Positions 4,336 to 5,381 of a DNA stretch of 5,381 nt are shown here, in pieces. The stretch's first letter is position 1. Every line of letters starts with the position of its first letter. A model generated the notes under the pieces. It had not been told where the DNA came from. It saw only the letters and a program-made list of their open reading frames with translations, and did no database searches. Position numbers and translations under genes: made by a program. This DNA is from CAYWNK01 sp047639615 (GTDB lineage Bacteria; Planctomycetota; UBA1135; GCA-002686595), in contig JBLIOL010000354.1 in NCBI GenBank assembly GCA_047639615.1, forward strand, positions 1 to 5,381, written 5' to 3'.

Positions 4336-5280
4336 ATGAACCTACTCATCCCCAGCCTTCTGGCTTCCGCCCTTGTGGCCACCCCCATCCTTACCAACTC
4401 CTCGAGTGACGAGTGCGCCGCATCCAAGGCCGCCCAGGTCGCCCTCGCCGGAACCTCGGACATCGTGGACACCGCGATCGCCGCCGGTAATTTCAACACC
4501 CTTGCGGCCGCGCTCGGCGCCGTGGACCTGGTCGCGACCCTGAAGGGCAAGGGCCCCTTCACCGTCTTTGCTCCCACGGACGCTGCCTTCGCCGCGCTGC
4601 CGAAGGGCACGGTTGAGGCACTGCTGAAGCCCGAGAACAAGCAGACACTCGCCGGCATCCTTACCTACCACGTCGTTCCCGGCACTCTCCTGGCTGGCAG
4701 CGTCGTGAAGGCCGACGGTGCCGTCACCGTGAACGGGCAGAAGGCTCAATTCGAGGTCAGGAAGGAAGGCAAGCAGACCATCGTCATGATCGACGGTGCA
4801 CGGATCGTTGCAACGGACATCAAATGCTCCAACGGCGTCATCCACGTCCTGGACGCTGTAATTCTCCCCGCCGATAAGAACATCGTCGAGACGGCGAGCG
4901 GTGCGGGAACCTTTGCCACCTTGCTGGCCGCAGCCAAGGCGGCGGGCCTGGCTGAAGTACTCGCAGGCGAGGGTCCGTTCACTGTGTTTGCACCGACGGA
5001 TGCCGCGTTCGCCGCACTGCCGGAGGGCACGGTCGCCAATCTGCTGAAGCCCGAGAGCAAGGAAGCCTTGGTCAACATCCTGTTGCACCACGTGGTTGCC
5101 GGGCGCGTGTACTCGGAGCAAGTAATCTCCGCTGGCGAGGCCAAGACCCTGGCCGGTACGACTCTGAAGCTAACGATCGACGACGGCGGGGCCTCGATCG
5201 GTGGCGGCAAGCTGCAAACGCTCGACCTCGACGCTTCCAACGGAGTGATCCATGTCGTCGGGAGTGTCCTGCTCCCCTGA
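4336..5280 (+). CDS. Secreted protein with two FAS1 (fasciclin) domains
   Basis: From the ATG at 4336 the product has 314 residues. MNLLIPSLLASALVATPILT is a short signal peptide, although it lacks a basic residue at its start. An alternative TTG at 4258 would add 26 residues including arginines, but the ATG sits directly before the hydrophobic core. FAS1 domain 1 spans about 42-178 and domain 2 about 181-314. Each has the H1 motif GPFTVFAPTDAAFAALP (73-89 and 213-229), the YH or HH motif (ILTYHVV 108-114, ILLHHVV 248-254) and the H2 motif (SNGVIHVLDAVILP 165-178, SNGVIHVVGSVLLP 301-314). FAS1 domains mediate adhesion or ligand binding outside the cell; no enzyme activity is expected. The protein ends right after H2, without an anchor. 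No Shine-Dalgarno is visible. The 140-residue offset between equal motifs points to internal duplication. Confidence 0.93.
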   Translation: MNLLIPSLLASALVATPILTNSSSDECAASKAAQVALAGTSDIVDTAIAAGNFNTLAAALGAVDLVATLKGKGPFTVFAPTDAAFAALPKGTVEALLKPENKQTLAGILTYHVVPGTLLAGSVVKADGAVTVNGQKAQFEVRKEGKQTIVMIDGARIVATDIKCSNGVIHVLDAVILPADKNIVETASGAGTFATLLAAAKAAGLAEVLAGEGPFTVFAPTDAAFAALPEGTVANLLKPESKEALVNILLHHVVAGRVYSEQVISAGEAKTLAGTTLKLTIDDGGASIGGGKLQTLDLDASNGVIHVVGSVLLP

Positions 5281-5300
5281 GCGGTACGTGAGTGCAACAT

Positions 5301-5329
5301 CAGGGGGGGGCTTTTTGTGCCCCCTCCTG
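5301..5329 (+). terminator. Strong GC hairpin after the FAS1 gene, without a T-tract
   Basis: Twenty bases after the FAS1 stop, CAGGGGGGGG (5301-5310) pairs with CCCCCTCCTG (5320-5329). That is ten pairs with a single G-T wobble, and an extra C-G pair (5311/5319) closes a T-rich loop (TTTTTGT). The run of T is in the loop and the sequence after the stem is CATTGCG. It is therefore not a classical intrinsic terminator; it may protect the transcript 3' end or assist Rho-dependent ending. Confidence 0.6.
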
Positions 5330-5373
5330 GCATTGCGACCTGCGCGGCCACAAGCCGGTCTCCTTGCTTATTC

Positions 5374-5379
5374 GGAGGT
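5374..5379 (+). promoter_or_regulatory. Shine-Dalgarno-like GGAGGT at the right edge
   Basis: GGAGGT two bases from the window end is the best ribosome-binding-site match in the window on the plus strand. It suggests a gene starting just outside to the right. Its start codon is not visible. Confidence 0.3.
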
Positions 5380-5381
5380 AT

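Noticed and set aside
4342..5351. Long minus-strand open frames opposite the FAS1 gene.
   Set aside because: They are antisense shadows of a GC-rich coding sequence; the plus-strand frame carries two unmistakable FAS1 domains.
1..5381. CRISPR arrays, tRNA or rRNA genes, and known defence systems.
   Set aside because: No regularly spaced repeats, cloverleaf-like sequence or defence-gene motifs were seen on either strand.

Overview
The window is high-GC bacterial DNA (roughly 60% G+C by eye). It most resembles a member of the Planctomycetes. The best lineage clue is the C-terminal half of the secreted protein at 1060-2106. Its pattern (YCSP near the start, then ATGSDVASGNSLTL, NPGGSQGNLC, and a WNFQ.W.RD...STSNFT ending) is one I associate from memory with many secreted proteins of deep-branching marine planctomycetes. 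Weak or absent Shine-Dalgarno sites at all intact genes, a FAS1 protein, and carboxypeptidase-regulatory-like and LamG-like folds fit that picture. The lineage is an inference; no marker gene is present.

Region 1-1065 is a graveyard of gene fragments with no intact gene. On the minus strand, from high to low coordinates, it holds the first 34 codons of an IS3-type OrfA transposase (514-615), fused in frame to the C-terminal end of a thioredoxin-like protein (310-513). This is followed by a start-less N-terminal piece of an IS5-type transposase (117-293). On the plus strand a double-ended fragment of a carboxypeptidase-regulatory-like repeat protein (about 745-1065) runs into the 3' end of the next gene. 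A cluster of three adjacent perfect or near-perfect stem-loops (666-744) sits between the two sets of fragments.

Region 1060-2902 (minus strand) holds an intact secreted LamG-like protein, a promoter region with repeated CCTAGGYACGA motifs, and a DUF4328-family membrane protein gene that is broken twice. One break is an in-frame TGA inside the first membrane helix. The other is a frameshift at a 4.5-copy GCTT tetranucleotide repeat near the 3' end. Removing one 4-bp repeat unit restores a textbook DUF4328 C-terminus, so the repeat is either a phase-variable switch or a decay scar.

Region 2903-5381 is a 301-bp stretch with no convincing gene, then a divergent pair. One member (minus) is a MerR-type regulator with a CarH/LitR-like cobalamin-domain architecture. 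It keeps the W-x9-EH light-sensing motif but has lost the cobalt-ligating histidine. The other (plus) is a secreted protein with two FAS1 domains that look like a tandem duplication. The 250-bp space between them carries a nested inverted repeat at 4163-4191, the best candidate operator. The likely relationship, not proven by the sequence, is that the regulator controls itself and the FAS1 gene. The FAS1 gene ends in a strong hairpin, and a Shine-Dalgarno-like GGAGGT at the right edge suggests another plus-strand gene just outside.
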